From Teratosphaeria epicoccoides (taxonomy: Eukaryota > Ascomycota > Dothideomycetes > Mycosphaerellales > Teratosphaeriaceae), in NCBI GenBank assembly GCA_021401465.1, contig JADDMT010000001.1:62001-126000 (forward strand): a DNA stretch of 64,000 nucleotides, written 5' to 3'. Shown here in pieces: positions 33,220 to 42,750 of this stretch. The notes below the pieces were generated by a model. It ran no database searches. It had not been told where the DNA came from and was given only the letters and a program-made list of their open reading frames with translations. The position numbers were made by a program, and so were the translations under genes. Position 1 is the stretch's first letter. Each line of letters opens with the position of its first letter.

Positions 33220-35152
33220 ATGCTTGGTCATCAACCTTTCTTTTTTGGCAGCACAAATCACAGCCTGTGGCTCATGGCGCTTGACTGGGCTATCCTGCAG
33301 CATGACCACCCATTGGACGTCAATACTCGCCTTGCCATCGCCGTCGCGACATTGATCGCATGGCTGGTACACAAGCTCTTGCGGAGGGATGCGGAAAAGG
33401 CGGTCACTTTCAGTGTTCCAACCCCTGAGGCCTGTTGCCCGGATTGGAAAGGTCGCATCTTAGAGGAGTCGACCATCAAGGTGTCTGGCTCAGCTATACA
33501 ATGCTACGCGCCCGCAACAGGCCAGCTTTTAGGTCTTGTCAATCCCGCAACACCTGATGGAATTGACAGAGTGATAGCGAAGGCCGCTTCGGCCCAGGAG
33601 AGATGGGCAGAGTCTTCGTTTGCCGCGCGCCGGCGGGTTCTGAGAACACTTCTCAAGTTTATCTTGGATCGCCAGGATGACATTGTGAGAGTGGCTTGCT
33701 TGGACAGCGGGAAGACCAGAGTTGACGCATTGTTTGGCGAGGTGCTTGTAACGGTCGAGAAGCTGAAATGGACGATTGATCATGGCGAGAAGGCGCTTAC
33801 CGCCGAGGACAGGCCTACTAATCTTCTGATGTTCTACAAGCAGAATCGGGTCTATTACGAGCCTGTGGGAGTGGTCGCTGCTTGCGTGAGCTGGAAGTGA
33901 GTTGCACAGATATTCATACTGATGTGACAGGAGCACTGACATGTCCAGCTACCCCTTCCACAACCTTATGGGTCCTACAATCAGCGGACTTTTTTCTGGG
34001 AATGCCGTGATTATCAAGAACAGCGAGCAGACATCATGGTCTTCGGCTTTCTATGCCACCGTTGTCCGCTCCGCTCTCGCTGCCTGTGGTCATGACCCCG
34101 ACCTGGTCCACACAGTCTCCTGCTGGCCGCAGACTGCTTCTTATTTGACAAGTCATCCCGGGATTGGCCACCTTACCTTCATTGGTAGCCGGCCGATCGC
34201 ACACGAGGTCGCGAAATCTGCTGCCAAATCTCTCACGCCTCTCTGCATTGAGCTTGGTGGCAAAGACGCTGCCATTGTCCTCGACGATCCTCGTGGGATA
34301 GTTGTCAGTCAGGTCGAGATGCAGCGCATTTCGAGTATTATCATGCGTGGCGTCTTCCAGTCAGCCGGCCAGAATTGCATAGGTATCGAACGGATTATTG
34401 CCATGCCAAATGCTTACGACCGCCTAGTACGACTGCTTGAGCCGCGTATCAAAAATCTACGGGTTGGTAACGATCTGGACACCGGCTCATCCGGAATGGA
34501 TTGTATCGACGTGGGCGCGATGGTATCTCCGGCATCATTTGATCGTCTCGAACAATTGATCGCGGAAGCCGTTGTGCAAGGAGCAAGGCTGCTTACCGGT
34601 GGCCACAGATATGACCATCCTCGATATCCAACAGCTCACTATTTCGAGCCCACTCTTCTCGTCGACGTCTCGTCGTCTATGCGAATCGCGCAGGAGGAGC
34701 TATTTGCCCCTGTCTGTGTGATGATGCGCGCCTCAAGCGTTGACAATGCAATTGCGATCACCAATAGCACATCTTACGGTCTTGGCTGCAGCGTATTCGG
34801 CCCAACATTCTCGTCATCAGGCCGTGCGCAACTTCGACGCGTGGCGAAGGCATCCAAGAGTGGAATGGTCGCAATCAATGACTTTGCAGTCTACTACGCC
34901 GTACAGCTGCCGTTTGGAGGTGTACGAGGATCAGGGTACGGACGATTTGCGGGCCAGGAGGGCCTTCGGGGCTTGTGCAACGTCAAGAGCGTGTGCAGTG
35001 ATCGGTGGCACGGGTTGATCAAGACCAAGATTCCAGCAAAGCTCGACTACCCGATGCAAGGAAGAGCGTGGGGGGTGGGAAAGGGTGTCGTCGAATTGGG
35101 CTATGGAGGGAGCTTTGGGAGGAAGTGGCAAGGTGTCAAGATGTTGGTCTGA
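33220..35152 (+). CDS. Membrane-anchored aldehyde dehydrogenase (Msc7-like)
   Basis: Two exons, 33220-33896 and 33949-35152, with a 52-bp intron, giving 626 residues from the first ATG; a second in-frame Met at 33274 is possible. NAD(P)+-dependent ALDHs oxidise aldehydes to acids. An N-terminal hydrophobic helix (TRLAIAVATLIAWLVHKLL) should anchor the protein in a membrane, as in yeast Msc7 and the fatty-aldehyde branch. The catalytic core has NYPFHNLMGPTISG (junction of the exons), ELGGKDAAIV with the general-base Glu (about residue 326) and the nucleophile in SAGQNCIGIERI (about 366). EELFAPVCVMMR and PFGGVRGSGYGRFAG are near the C-terminus. All catalytic residues are present. The tail after residue ~570 includes TKIPAKLDYPMQG, as in Msc7 relatives. 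Confidence 0.93.
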
Positions 35153-36958
35153 GCTTTTGGTAAGCATGGTGGCAGTGTGTGCCGACATCTTCTCCAATGA
35201 CTGGGCACGTGGAGGCTCTTAGGCACGGTGACATCGACGAGGAGTGGAGCGGTCTACTTGACGATAATCGACAAGAACGACGACCCGTGCACGACTGCAC
35301 TGGTGGCACACTATCGTTTCAAGCGACCGCAGCCAAAGCTTGTCCGCGGCGACGTCTATGTTGCCCTTCATGAACTCGACCATGTGCGCGATGACGCTCG
35401 TCGGTGGCATGGCTTCGCAGCCAATGGAACAGCACCTGCTTGGCACTGGGTGAGACAGCTTGCTTTGACCCAAGTGGATCTCGTTCTTTTGCGCATCAAT
35501 AATGGCTGCTGACGGGTCAGCACGGGCAAGGCAGTCAGACCGTCCTCGCTGTATTCCCTGTCCATGACCTGGTGGAAGTGTTTGCTCGTTGACAAAATGG
35601 CAACAAGCGTCCGGAGCTGGTCCTGGTAGGGCGGTGTGCGGAGGATTGCTCCTCCATAATATTGTCCAAGAACGGCAGGTTATCACACTTCGAACGGCCG
35701 GCCATCACACATCGAACGCGGCATCGTGACGCGTCGCATGCGTGTGGACAAGAGATATACATCTCAGTATGCAGCGCACCCACGCCATCCCACGTCTTTG
35801 AGTGGGTGCCAGGAAGGCTGAAACTTTACGAACTCTCATCCCAATGACCGAAGAGCTGACGCTGCAGCTGTACCAATATGGTGTCCCGTTTGACATCTAC
35901 TGTCATGATCACCCAAGCAAGGGGCTGCGGTATCTTTGCCTCTCAAGGAGCGTCGCCGAGGCGTGCATGCCTTGTTCAGCACTTGTTTGAGAGTGCGAAA
36001 TCACCCGAGACATTTAATTGTATGAGACAACAAAAGCTGCCCATCCTATTACGTACGCCTTATGTTGACTAATTCGCTTGGCGACGGGAGCGAAGCACTA
36101 GCAATGCTTGGCCTGCTGTGTCTCTGCAAGTGGTTGCGTGATGAACCTTGACCAATGGCAAGCGGTAATTCCGCAGAATCGTTCACCCAGCGTAGATACA
36201 TTTGACAACTCAGCATGTGTTAATCGCTGGACCAAATTCTACTGAGATCACAAGCATCCGGGGCCGACTGGATTTGCTGAGATGCTCGCTCTGGAAGCTG
36301 CATGCGTAAAACCCCTCATGGCTTTGGCCAATCCAACGACATTGCACCTCTGCACGCTACATCCTCATGCCAGTAAAGCCTCAACCCCGTGGCAGGCGGC
36401 GTCGCGCACCGGCCTTCGGATCGCAGCATACATTGTCAGACGACTACCCTTGACTGCGCGGCATGGCGCTGTCGATGAATTGCCATCTTCGATATCGCAG
36501 GTTGGACGCCACTCCGTCTGGCAAAATCCTGATGTAACCTTTGCACCAGCAACCGACTGTGTTGGAGAGATTAGCCATTGAAAAAGTGTGCCATTCAGTA
36601 GGGTCAGACTAGGCTGGCGCGTTAGGCGCGTGGGACGATCGGTTTTCCCAGTCAAGTAATATCACCGGACACTTCATGCATGCCGAGCACCCCACGCCCA
36701 TATGCTGAATCTCGTCGTGCATGGACCAACGCATCACGCGGGCACGGAGGCAACACTCCGCTCTAGCTCCCAAAGAGGCCATAGAACTTGCGGGCAGGCC
36801 GGCTGAGAAGATATATAATCCTGCTCCTGATCACAATTAGGATCTTCTTCTTGTCCATCAAGGTCATCCACAAAGCATAACAGATACCAATCACCACCAC
36901 AATCAACCCGAACCAAACCATACAACGCTTTTCTAAGCAACAAATCAACTCAATCAAC
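35153..36958. other. Intergenic interval upstream of the metallothionein gene
   Basis: About 1.8 kb with overlapping short ORFs and no domain. The right end is the metallothionein promoter. Confidence 0.5.
36811..36818 (+). promoter_or_regulatory. TATA box of the metallothionein gene
   Basis: ATATATAA lies 148 bp upstream of the metallothionein ATG. The leader between them is A/C-rich (CAAATCAACTCAATCAAC just before the ATG), typical for highly expressed fungal genes. Confidence 0.5.
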
Positions 36959-37103
36959 ATGGGTGGCTGTGGCGCTTGCTCCAACGCAAACTGCAACTGC
37001 GCAAAGGGCAGCTGCACCTGCGTATGTCGTGTCCCAAATTTGTTACGATCGATATCTCTTCGCGCTTTGGACTGATCATCACTAACTTCTTCGGCAGAAG
37101 TAA
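36959..37103 (+). CDS. Metallothionein, very short fungal type (22 residues)
   Basis: Two exons, 36959-37021 and 37098-37103. The first codes MGGCGACSNANCNCAKGSCT and one more Cys. A 76-bp intron with GTATGT donor, ATCACTAAC branch site and TCGGCAG acceptor follows, and the second exon is only AAG TAA, adding a final Lys. Six cysteines in a C-x2-C, C-x-C, C-x-C arrangement, no aromatic or hydrophobic residues, and the MG-C start match the 25-residue copper metallothionein of Neurospora and relatives. Such peptides bind Cu(I) or other soft metals through thiolates, in the cytosol. Copper-responsive expression is likely by analogy. It is below the size of usual ORF searches. Confidence 0.78.
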
Positions 37104-37795
37104 ATGCATCGCCAGTCGGCATAGCATTGGCGGAGGAGGAGGCGATATGAGGGAGATGAGGTGGCCAACGATGACGGGACATGAGGACGCTTGTTTTCCT
37201 GAGTTGGCAGTGTTGGAGGCGGGGGTACCGGATCAGCTGGATCGGTCACTGTGTTGATGATGCTTTCGTTTGTGGTACTTTGCAATTGGAGGACGCTGGA
37301 AACACAGATTGCGAGTAAATGGACGCTCATTCAACGAACTTGCACACTCTACTTTCTCTCGCTCACTCGAGTAGCGCGCCTGTGAACTCTCCAGCAGACG
37401 TTGTCGTGTTTGAACGTCTGTCATGCTTCAGGGTATCGTTCAAGTCGGTGATGATCCTCCACCCCACGCTCTTCAATGTTTATCATCTGATGCTTGCATA
37501 TACATACTCTTATGACTTATCGGGATTACATTCCGAGTCCATGATTACCGCGCCAAGCAAGCAAAAGGTTGCTGCTCTCAACGAGTATCTTGCGTAAAAA
37601 CCTGATCTCGGAAAATTGATACTGGAATTCAAGGAGAAAGCATCTCCAGAGAGCGAGTCGAGGTTTGCGAGAAAACACCTGCAAACGGAACGGAAACCTA
37701 AGAGCGTGTACTTTGGATCCGCCAGCAATTCGCCGGAGGGTTGATTGATCCATCGCGAAATTCATACAACGAGTGGATAGTTGAGGTCTGCTCTT
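37104..37795. other. Spacer between the metallothionein and the next small gene
   Basis: 692 bp with no supported coding region. ORFs on both strands overlap the same DNA and share no known motif. Confidence 0.5.
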
Positions 37796-38059
37796 ATGCC
37801 TATTGTGCAAGAACCCGCCAAGTTCAGGCCGAGTATGCCCCTCTTTCCTGAGTTACAAGAATTAGGCTGATGGTTACCACTAGAGGACCCCGACGACTCA
37901 GTTCAGAAAGGCACACAAGGCGCCAAGGATACGGCCGAGCAGACCAAGGCAACGATCAGCCAGCACAAGGCGAATCCGGGGCCTGTGATGGGACAGGATC
38001 TTGGGGAGCCGGCGAGCAAAGAAGAGCTTAAGAAGAGGGCGGATGAGTTGAACAAGTGA
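37796..38059 (+). CDS. Small hydrophilic fungal protein (70 residues)
   Basis: Exons 37796-37832 and 37884-38059, joined in phase across a 51-bp intron (GTATGC donor, GGCTGATG branch, CACTAG acceptor). The product starts MPIVQEPAKFRPKDPDD and continues as a charged helical region with KDTAEQTKATISQHKANPGP. It ends VMGQDLGEPASKEELKKRADELNK when split at position 20. I have an impression of similar short fungal proteins with an NPGPV...KEELK-RA-ELNK ending, of unknown role. The Ala/Lys/Glu-rich composition without cysteine or hydrophobic core suggests a soluble, possibly disordered or stress-related protein. It is convergent with the SDR gene on its right, 66 bp away. Confidence 0.6.
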
Positions 38060-38125
38060 CGCATTCGATGGGATGGGCATAGAAATGCAAGAACAAAAGG
38101 CCGAGCAAAGCATACGCTCGCAAGC

Positions 38126-38963
38126 CTACGGAGGCACCTCTTCGCCCTTCCAGTCCCAACACCTTCCTCTGTCCTCGATCTTCCGACTTTTGATGACTTG
38201 CGTCAGCTTCTCTGCCGCGTAGGCCGGAGAGAAGAGCTTTTCCTCCTTCACGTTGCCCCAGAACTCCTTACTCAGCCCCGTCTTCACGGTGCCCGGATGC
38301 AGCGCCACGCTCATCGCATTCTCGCCCGCACTCGCCTTCAAATAGTTATCGAAAGTCTTGGTCAGCTGATTCACGCCCGCTTTGCTCGCGCGATAGCTGT
38401 ACCATCCACCCAACGCGTTGTCGGTAATGCTTCCCACTCGAGCACTCATGTTCGCCCAAATGGCCTGCGCTGGCAAGCCATCTATGGGCTCTAGTTTGGT
38501 AGCTTTGCGCGGGAGGAGGGGAGAGAAGTGTTTGAGGATGAGGAGAGGGCCGAGCGTATTGGTTTGAAAGGTGCGCAGGGCGTTGGCGGCGTCGATCTGG
38601 GAAGGTGCTTTCTCGGGACAGAGTATTCCTGGAACACATAAGGCGAGGTGGAGGTAGTGGGTTTTCTTGGGGAAGATATCGGAGGCTTTGGAGGCAGCTG
38701 CAGAGACTGAACTTTCCTCTGATACGTATTAGTGCCCGCGTTGCGAAGATGGATAGAGCAAGGGTACCTAGCACGTCTAGCTGCATGATATGGAGTCTGT
38801 CTTCATTGACGTCTTTGAGTCCAGCCAGGACGATTTCTGTTGTCTGATCGAGATCCTTCCGCGCTGTGGCTACCACTGGTACATTGGTCGTTTGGAGCAG
38901 TCTGCGGGCGAGCTCAAGGCCTATGCCACGGGAAGCAGGAGTCACGAGCGCCCAGGGCTGCAT
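38126..38963 (-). CDS. Short-chain dehydrogenase/reductase (CsgA-like SDR)
   Basis: Two exons, 38963-38768 and 38718-38126, with a 49-bp intron, 262 residues. Start MQPWALVTPASRGIGLELAR; the nucleotide loop is TPASRGIG, with Pro where TGxxxGxG usually has Gly. Strand 4 gives LDVLEESSVSAAASKA. The catalytic Ser is in WANMSARVGSI, and the active-site YRASK (YxxxK) follows in GGWYSYRASKAGVNQLT. HPGTVKTGLS is the usual motif after strand 6. Fungal homologues are often annotated as oxidoreductases related to the myxobacterial C-factor CsgA. Substrate unknown. Its start codon is only about 25-37 bp from the likely start of the gene on the opposite strand. Confidence 0.9.
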
Positions 38964-38999
38964 CTCTGCGAGTACGTATGTGCTGCTATGCAAGATGCC

Positions 39000-39831
39000 A
39001 TGCCTCCTATAGAACGCAAATGGAAGATGGACAGATTGAGTTTGGAGGGTGGACGCACGCGAAATCTTCTTGAACTCGACTTTCAATCCGCCTCACAAGA
39101 CACACACATCACCATCCATCTTCCACTCTTCCGCACCATCTCTTGCCATCTGCGGGCCAACGCGGTCTTCGTCTCCCTAGACTACGAATGGGAGCGTCGA
39201 GACTTGATCGATCACGTCGTGGAAACAGGTTTGGCCACTCCCGCTGTACGCGATATCGCTGGTCTCAAGCCGAAGCAGCATCTCGAGGGCTGGATTCCGT
39301 TTATGACTTATCACCATTAGGTGATTGACACCACGCGACACCCTCGAACTCGCATGAGCACTTCCCTGTTTGCCAAGAAAAGATATTTGTCGCTGGCACA
39401 AGCCCGCGAAGATCTCATCCATATCCTGACTGACTGCGCCACCGAAAGCTCGAGGGCGGTTGTACCAGAGACGAAGCTTATTCTTGTAGGTCAGACAATT
39501 AGCAGCGATGTGTCGTCCTTCGCTGTGAGCCCTACTGTGGACTTGACCTCCTCAATCCTGAGTCTGCCGATGTCAAGTTTTCAGGTGTGATGGACACGGA
39601 TGTAAACAGTGAACATTAAAAGCATCAATGCCATGTAAAGGATCCTGGCGTCCATCCCAGGCGTCCTTTTAGCTCCAGTAGTCTCAGGGATTTCACGGCG
39701 CTGGTAACGATGCGCTCCAGGCCCTGCTGTTGCAAGGCCTGGAGTTCAAAGATTTGGTTGCCGGAATGCAATCGTCCATAACGCCGCATATCACGTCTGA
39801 GCAGTTGAAGTCAGAATTAGAATTGAGGTAA
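39000..39831 (+). CDS. Gfd2/YDR514C-like RNase-H-fold protein, short copy
   Basis: No single ORF covers this gene. Joining 39000-39298, 39359-39584 and 39688-39831 gives a 222-residue frame without stops. Its blocks follow the order of fungal Gfd2/YDR514C-like proteins (predicted 3'-5' exonuclease fold): FVSLDYEWERRD with the first acidic pair, GLATPAV, KKRYLSLAQAREDLI, then ETKLILVGQTISSDV, and finally GFHGAGNDALQALLL, equivalent to the HNAGNDA motif. The first intron (60 bp, GTTTAT donor) removes an in-frame TAG at 39318-39320; the second (103 bp) has a GTGTGA donor. Both donors are weak. The segment between the VGQ and AGND motifs is shorter than usual and lacks the expected ILDT strand. 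It may be a decaying copy beside the repeat block. An ATG at 38988 is also possible. Confidence 0.5.
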
Positions 39832-40360
39832 GCGCAGAGGGAGTCAGAAGAGAGGCGCAGAAGATATTCGATCGAGAGAAGAGACAGGCACGACAAGGCG
39901 CGAGGTGGGCTGAGGAGCGAGAAGGGGAGGCCATCTTTCGGGACTACTCTGCTTAGATTTGCGACAGTAGCGTTAGGAGGCTTCGTTGTTCGACCGGGCG
40001 GTGCATGGCAGAAGTACATGGAGAGCAATAGTGTGGAGAGAGCCAGAACTAGCAGGGAATTGCTCCCTCCATCCGGAAGAAGCGCTCTCAGCCATCGCAT
40101 CAATGCTGCGTCGTCTTTGGTGGATAACACTCAGTCTGGTAAAAGAATAGTTGCCTCAAAGTATGGACAATGCGAAGGCTGTGTCAATACGGTGTCTCAG
40201 CTGCACGCTGTCCATCATATTTCGAATTTATATAGCTTGAGACGGGAATAAGGGCCGTCACTGCGTGGGCATCCACATGAATGTTCGAATCAGGAATGTT
40301 CACAGGTGCAATAGAGACGAGTCGGACTGTGACAGCCGAGGTCGTCTTGACTCCTAAGGG
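39832..40360. other. Transition between the gene-rich region and the repeat block
   Basis: A basic, Glu/Arg-rich frame (EAQKIFDREKRQARQGARW) continues on the + strand to a TAG near 39955 and could be a further exon of the upstream gene. After that no gene is supported. Base composition is still that of the unique region. Confidence 0.4.
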
Positions 40361-40490
40361 CCCTTTCGGTTGCTTCAATCGCGCCTTAATCGCGGCGGCG
40401 CGATTGAGGTGTTGGCGCGATTGGCAGATCCTTTCGGTTGAATCTTAATCGCGGTAGCGCGATTCAGCTCAATCGCGGTCGTTCGCTTAA
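40361..40490. repeat. Subterminal-type repeat cluster with two identical-arm hairpins
   Basis: CCTTTCGGTTG occurs at 40362-40372 and again at 40430-40440. Each copy is followed by an AATCGCG-(4 nt)-CGCGATT hairpin, at 40388-40405 and 40447-40464, with perfect 7-bp arms. Further AATCGCG copies lie between and after them. This is how the ends of some DNA transposons look, and it stands exactly where unique sequence gives way to mutated repeats. No inverted partner was seen in the window. Confidence 0.5.
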
Positions 40491-41230
40491 TTATCTAGAA
40501 GTAGTATGGTTAGCTAGTCTTAGCATGCTTTACAAGATGTTAGTCTATAGCTAGATCGCGCTTTAGCGCGCCAAGACTATTTACCTCATTCTTTACAATA
40601 CTAATTTAATAACCATGCTATTAAACACTCGTTCTTAGCGCTAGTTATAGTATTAGTATTCCCTACTCTATCGCTATTAATTGCTACAGTTATAGTTATT
40701 CTAATTACACTATGTGCTATACTAGTACTAGCTCTTTCTTCGCTAGTAGTAAGTAGCATTCTTCCTTAAAGCTACTATGATACTACTTAAGGAGTACATC
40801 TAGTTAATACTACTTAGTATTCGTAGTGTTTATGAGGACATAGAGTGTAGTAAATGTAAGACAAGGCAGTTGCTAGTATAACAAGGCTGCCTATTTAAAC
40901 ACATGTAATACTAGCTAGACTAATTAATAGCATTATTAGAGCTTACTAGCCTTAAGGACAGTCGCTAGATTAGTCGCCTTTAGAAGCTTATCATCTTTCT
41001 GTATATTGTTAGCTCTAGCTATAATTATTTGACTATAATAGAGCTGTTTTATTACTTATCTTCTATAATCCATGTAGTCTTCTACAAGGTACTTAAGGCA
41101 ATAGTGCCTTTACATAGGTAGCTTGTTAAACTAGCAGTTACGTCAGACGTTTAAGAGCTTGTAGTAAAGGACGAGATTAGCGTGAAAGATAAGAGGGAGG
41201 GTAAATACTAGCCATAGTTTCAAGGAGTAG
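40491..41230. repeat. Mutated repeat DNA of unknown family
   Basis: Rich in TAG/CTA triplets and the tetramer CTAG, with stops in all frames. Composition matches the RIP-altered retroelements to its right. I cannot name the element it came from. Confidence 0.55.
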
Positions 41231-41700
41231 TGTTATAAGGGTAGGTGCTAATAGCAGGAAGGTAACTAGGTGTTAGACTCGCAGAGCTGTGAAGAATATT
41301 AACAATGGCAATTGTCCTTGTAACTAACTATCCCCTAAGGAAAGGGAATTAAATTAAGCACGAAGCTCCTAACTACCTGTCCTGAAGCTATCCCTATATA
41401 CTAGAGAGACAGAGTAGCTCTGTTAGATCTGTTAACAGACCTAATAGATCTATGTCTATAGATCTGTAGACTAACCCTATAGATCTGAGAGTCTATTATC
41501 CTATAACAGATCCCTTCTCCCTTATAGGCCTATAGATCTGTAGACTAACCCTATAGATCTAGGGGTCTATCCTTATGTAACAGATCCTTTCTCCTATAAC
41601 TATGCCTATAACTCATAGTACTCCTATGACTATACTATGACTTATAGTACTTAGGACCCTTATGATCCTGTAACCTATAGTACTCCTAACACTTATGATA
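41231..41700 (-). repeat. 3' LTR of the minus-strand element 2 (470 bp)
   Basis: Nearly the same sequence and length as 62,416-62,886. Read on the minus strand it should begin TGTCATGAGTG and end CCCTTATAACA, that is TG...CA ends; here the first bases are altered to TATCATAAG. It carries a 74-bp tandem duplication with many AGATCT palindromes. In the element's direction it is preceded by a polypurine tract and the accessory ORF, so this is the 3' LTR. Confidence 0.75.
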
Positions 41701-41713
41701 CTATCTCCCTCTT
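41701..41713 (-). other. Polypurine tract of element 2
   Basis: On the minus strand the bases next to the LTR read AAGAGGGAGATAG, the purine-rich primer for plus-strand DNA synthesis. It fixes the orientation of the element as leftward. Confidence 0.6.
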
Positions 41714-41780
41714 AGCCTAGCTTGTTTCTAAGCTACCTTATTAGTGCGGGGTTTCTCTTGTTATTTCCTTTTGTGCTGTG

Positions 41781-42518
41781 ATGTCTTCTCTTTCTACATT
41801 ACTGCCTTATGTCATCCTAGACACTAACGCCCCTTTAACGCAGAAACGTAAACGCCGCGCGAATCGAATCTATCGTTAGGGCTAGGATAGCATGAAGTCC
41901 TGTACTTAGTGTCAAGAGTTAAAGCTTGTTTGTCAGGTATACATTTCCTTAGGGAAATGTTCGTAATGTCACTTTAGTAACTGTCGGAATTACGACGCAA
42001 AGGTAACAGAGGTCAAATAGAAGAAGTTAGGCAATTAGCGGAAAAGACTAATTACTGATCTTGATTATGCGAAGGTAGTCCTAGCCAAGGCTTCGTAGAA
42101 GATAATAGAGGCGCATGTAAAGGAGATGCGTCTTCGAAAACAGTTAGACGCGGTCGACTAGGAGGTCAAGGATAGTTGCGCTCTCGAGGAGCATGAGATT
42201 AGGGAGGATAAGGCCGAGGAACAGGCTCTCTCGCAGGCTAGGTTTCTTCTTAACCTAGATCCTTTAGCGGGTCTTGCTCTTAGTCCTACGACATAGAGTG
42301 TAATAGAGGGTTTCACTAACGCCTCATATTAGGGTTTCCTAGATAGCGTGATAGCCGAGCCGATTGACAGCGTCCCGCAGGAGTCTAGTTGTGGCTTAGG
42401 ATCTTCTTCCTAGGTTCGTTCCTTTCTCGAAACTTCGTATCTTTTGCTAACAGTTTCGCAGATGTTCTAGGGGTTCCTAGGTGTTCTTAGTACTCCTATA
42501 TCCTTCCCATTTTACTAA
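41781..42518 (+). pseudogene. Antisense accessory ORF of element 2, cysteine-rich, RIP-damaged
   Basis: A 246-codon frame from ATG 41781 (MSSLSTLLPYVILDTNAPLT) to TAA 42518 that is continuous except for TAG/TAA codons. It is on the strand opposite to the element's own coding strand and lies between its chromodomain end and 3' LTR. After a basic stretch (QKRKRRANR) comes a cysteine cluster with spacing C-x2-C-x6-C-x8-C-x2-C-x4-C (about 41,901-41,989), somewhat like a Zn2Cys6 DNA-binding cluster. The rest is charged and helical (AHVKEMRLRKQLDAVD). Position and cysteine spacing parallel the accessory ORF of element 1, though the sequences are not alike. Confidence 0.6.
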
Positions 42519-42750
42519 GTACTCTCGCTGTCCGTCCCGCTAGCGAGTGTCAACAATCTTTTCGACAGTGTACTCTAGTTCTTCTACTTTAGGGTTAAGT
42601 AGTAAGGGTTCCGTTTGCAGTGCGGCGTCTAGCGCTACTTGTTCTAGTAGAGAGACATAGAACACAGGGTATATTCTCATCTGCTCGGGTAGCTGTAACT
42701 CAAAATTAACTAGTCCTTTCTTCATCTCGAAAACCTAACCCCTAAGTAGT
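42440..42750 (-). pseudogene. Integrase C-terminal/chromodomain end of element 2 pol
   Basis: The minus strand reads VFEMKKGLVNFELQLPEQMR, then IYPVFYVSLLEQ and VEELEYTVEKIVDTR. This is the GPY/F-like end of a Gypsy integrase leading into a chromodomain; Tyr stands where His is usual (RIHPVFHVS), as a C-to-T change would cause. Homology stops near 42,750, where unrelated repeat DNA begins. Confidence 0.75.

Noticed and set aside
1..40000. tRNA or rRNA genes in the spacers
   Set aside because: I looked for T-loop (GGTTCRA) and paired-arm patterns and found no convincing clover-leaf; a covariance-model scan would settle this.
39693..40130. 145-codon minus-strand ORF with a hydrophobic stretch
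   Set aside because: It overlaps the GFHGAGNDALQ exon of the plus-strand gene and has no splice or domain support.
41425..41603. CRISPR-like array (repeated AGATCT units)
   Set aside because: Only two full units with similar spacers, inside an LTR of a eukaryotic retroelement.
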